Shown here one piece after another: positions 56,701 to 58,000 of a stretch of DNA of 58,000 nucleotides (position 1 is its first letter; the number at the start of each line of letters is the position of its first letter). The translations under genes and the position numbers were made by a program. The notes under the pieces are model-generated. The model made no database searches and was not told the DNA's origin. It was given only the letters and a program-made list of their open reading frames with translations. This stretch comes from Adiantum capillus-veneris (lineage: Eukaryota > Streptophyta > Polypodiopsida > Polypodiales > Pteridaceae): positions 103,710,912-103,768,911 of the forward strand of contig CM043963.1 in assembly GCA_014529385.2 (NCBI GenBank), given 5' to 3'.

Positions 56701-57102
56701 TTGCTAGACGCAGATGCTATGTTTCATGTCACGCCGCATCGTGCATGGTTTTGTAGCTATTCTAGCGGGATGCTTGGCAGTGTACATTTGGCCGATGGAT
56801 CGGTGCATGCGATAGCAGGTGCAGGAGATGTGAGACTGTCATTACCGAGTGGTGCATCTTACTTGTTACAACATGTGCACTATGTACCAGATTTGACAGT
56901 GAGTTTGATCTCAATTGGTCAGCTTAGAGATTGTGGATGTCAGATTTCTCTACGTGAGCGAGATTTTGTGATGCATTTGGGTTTGCTACTGATTGCAAGA
57001 CGTGCCAGGAGTGGTACAGGTTACCCATTGCATGTGGATCACGCGAGAGACGGTGTTGTCTCTGTGATCACGCAGCCAGGTAGAGAGCGAGAGAGCAGGT
57101 GA
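56701..57102 (+). pseudogene. Protease-like domain of copia element, altered active site
   Basis: It directly follows the TAG that ends the Gag frame (56696-56698). WLLDADAMFHVTPHRAWF aligns with the copia protease start, where W-x-L-D-S-G-A-x-x-H is usual. Here DSGA is DADA (56707-56718), so the catalytic loop is changed. HYVPDLTVSLISIGQL, a common copia protease C-terminal signature, is intact. It goes on to GYPLHVDHARDGVV and then stops. The GAG-preintegrase and integrase domains that normally follow are missing. Confidence 0.75.
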
Positions 57103-57113
57103 GTCTCTTTTGC

Positions 57114-57520
57114 TCATGGGTTGGAGGGTGCTTTGCATGGGGTGCAGAGTAGTGAGCTCGTTGTGCACACAGTTGGGGCACAACTTGAGCAGTCACACAG
57201 AGAGGTGACAGAATCAGACATGCATGCTTTGCTAGTGACTGAGCAAAGCAGAGAGTCAGTTGTGCGAGATACTTCTATGCAGGATAGACAGGTAGAGCGG
57301 TCTTGCTCTAGTGAGTCACGACAGGAGGACGTTGTGCAAGAGTCTATGCATACGGAGTTAGAGCATGAGAGCTCTAGTGAGTCACAGCAGATTGAGTGGT
57401 CATGTTTGTAGTGGATGATTGCAGAGGAGACTGAGATGTCAGCGATTATACAGCCATTTCTTTCTATGCTTGACAGTGAGCATGGGGATATAGTTGTGCA
57501 GATATGTCTTCCAGCAAACA
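57114..57520 (+). pseudogene. Acidic Ser/Gln-rich linker of copia element
   Basis: The frame has SSESRQEDVVQ and SSSESQQIEW, an acidic low-complexity stretch with a repeated (S)SES(R/Q)Q unit. Such stretches lie between integrase and RT in copia Pol. Here it follows protease almost directly, which marks the deletion of integrase. Confidence 0.5.
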
Positions 57521-57539
57521 CCTAGAGCAGCTGGTTTGC

Positions 57540-57938
57540 TCTGAGGTTGCACGACAGGTTGATGCGTCTTTTGCGGACAATCAGGAGATGCATGTGGCTG
57601 ACACGCCTTGTCAGTCAGAGATGCCTATTGCCAGGGATATATATGTTGATGGATGCTCCGTAGAGCTAGCAGGGCCCGCTAGCATTGCATCGGCATTCGG
57701 TGGTCTCATGTATGAGATGTTGATCTTGAGACCGGATATCGTAGCTGCAGTGGGAGCATTTGCAGTTGGGGTTGTCAGTCGTTTGTTGACTGATGATGGC
57801 ATAGTGCACAAGGGAGATATGCAGGTATTGCGTATATACTTGCAGTACGTGTGTGGTACGTCTGGTGGTGTATGGACTTACACGGGAGCAGGACAGCAAG
57901 ATGCACACGATCACAGCCAGCCAGTGGGCATCGGTTGA
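57540..57938 (+). pseudogene. RNase H start of copia element
   Basis: ASAFGGLMYEMLILRPDIVAAV and VVSRLL, then LRIYLQYVCGTSGGVW, match the start of copia RNase H (SxxGxLMYxxxxTRPDIxxAVxxxSRF, LRYLxGT). A five-residue insertion (AFAVG) repeats part of the motif. The frame ends at TGA 57936. RT catalytic YVDD is not seen upstream. Confidence 0.7.
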
Positions 57939-58000
57939 GAGCGGTTTTCTCTCGCCTTTTGTAGTCTTTAGACTAGGTTCTCTTGCTTAAAGGCACAGTC

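Larger units (their letters stand above)
54300..58000 (+). mobile_element. Ty1/copia element, deleted and cut by window end
   Basis: A short LTR (54300-54487), a tRNA-iMet primer-binding site, a leader of about 1.6 kb, then Gag, a protease-like domain, an acidic linker and the start of RNase H. No integrase or RT catalytic motif is seen between protease and RNase H. It is therefore non-autonomous or decayed. The right LTR lies outside the window, so the target duplication cannot be checked. Confidence 0.75.

Overview
This is a transposable-element-packed stretch of a large plant nuclear genome. No intact host gene, rRNA, tRNA or CRISPR array is visible. The elements are plant-type LTR retrotransposons with plant-style tRNA primer-binding sites. 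One LTR carries a fragment of a pentatricopeptide-repeat (PPR) gene whose motif style resembles the large PPR families of ferns, lycophytes and mosses. A fern or other non-flowering plant with a big genome is therefore my best guess, but that is inference.

Layout. 1-3460: no recognisable gene; microsatellites and small repeats. 3460-11219 and 19288-20385: remains of an old Ty3/gypsy-type element (putative LTR, PBS at 5348, decayed gag at 7209) and, on the minus strand, a decayed gag with a CCHC zinc knuckle (9350-10187). A chromodomain Ty3/gypsy element (old copy, plus strand, 11220-19287) is inserted in this debris. 20970-30745: a decayed Ty3/gypsy element with an FIDD-type reverse transcriptase and LTRs of about 1.9 kb, both containing the PPR fragment. 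From about 30746 to at least 54299: a decayed Tat/Athila-like Ty3/gypsy element. It is split at 33318-42228 by a very young, apparently intact chromovirus of the same family as the old copy but in the opposite orientation, flanked by a perfect 5-bp target duplication TATAA. At 54300 a Ty1/copia element begins; it runs off the window and lacks recognisable integrase and most of the reverse transcriptase.

Most unusual points. (1) The Tat-like element carries a family of 24-bp perfect or near-perfect palindromes (half-site AGACATCCTACG): four in its 5' leader, two in its 3' non-coding region, and a half-site in its LTR. (2) The same element has a second retropepsin-like domain downstream of its integrase and two tandem pre-integrase zinc-binding modules. 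(3) The young chromovirus has an SR/Ser-rich N-terminal ORF that overlaps Gag-Pol in the -1 frame, with a correctly phased GGGGGGA slippery heptamer; the old copy keeps the same frame offset. (4) The chromovirus LTR carries four ATTGG...CCAAT modules. (5) A PPR gene fragment sits inside a retrotransposon LTR.

How the genes work together: only the chromovirus at 33318-42228 looks able to encode a full set of Gag, protease, RT, RNase H, integrase and chromodomain. The other coding regions are pseudogenes with stops, frameshifts and deletions, so they are reported as domains rather than proteins.
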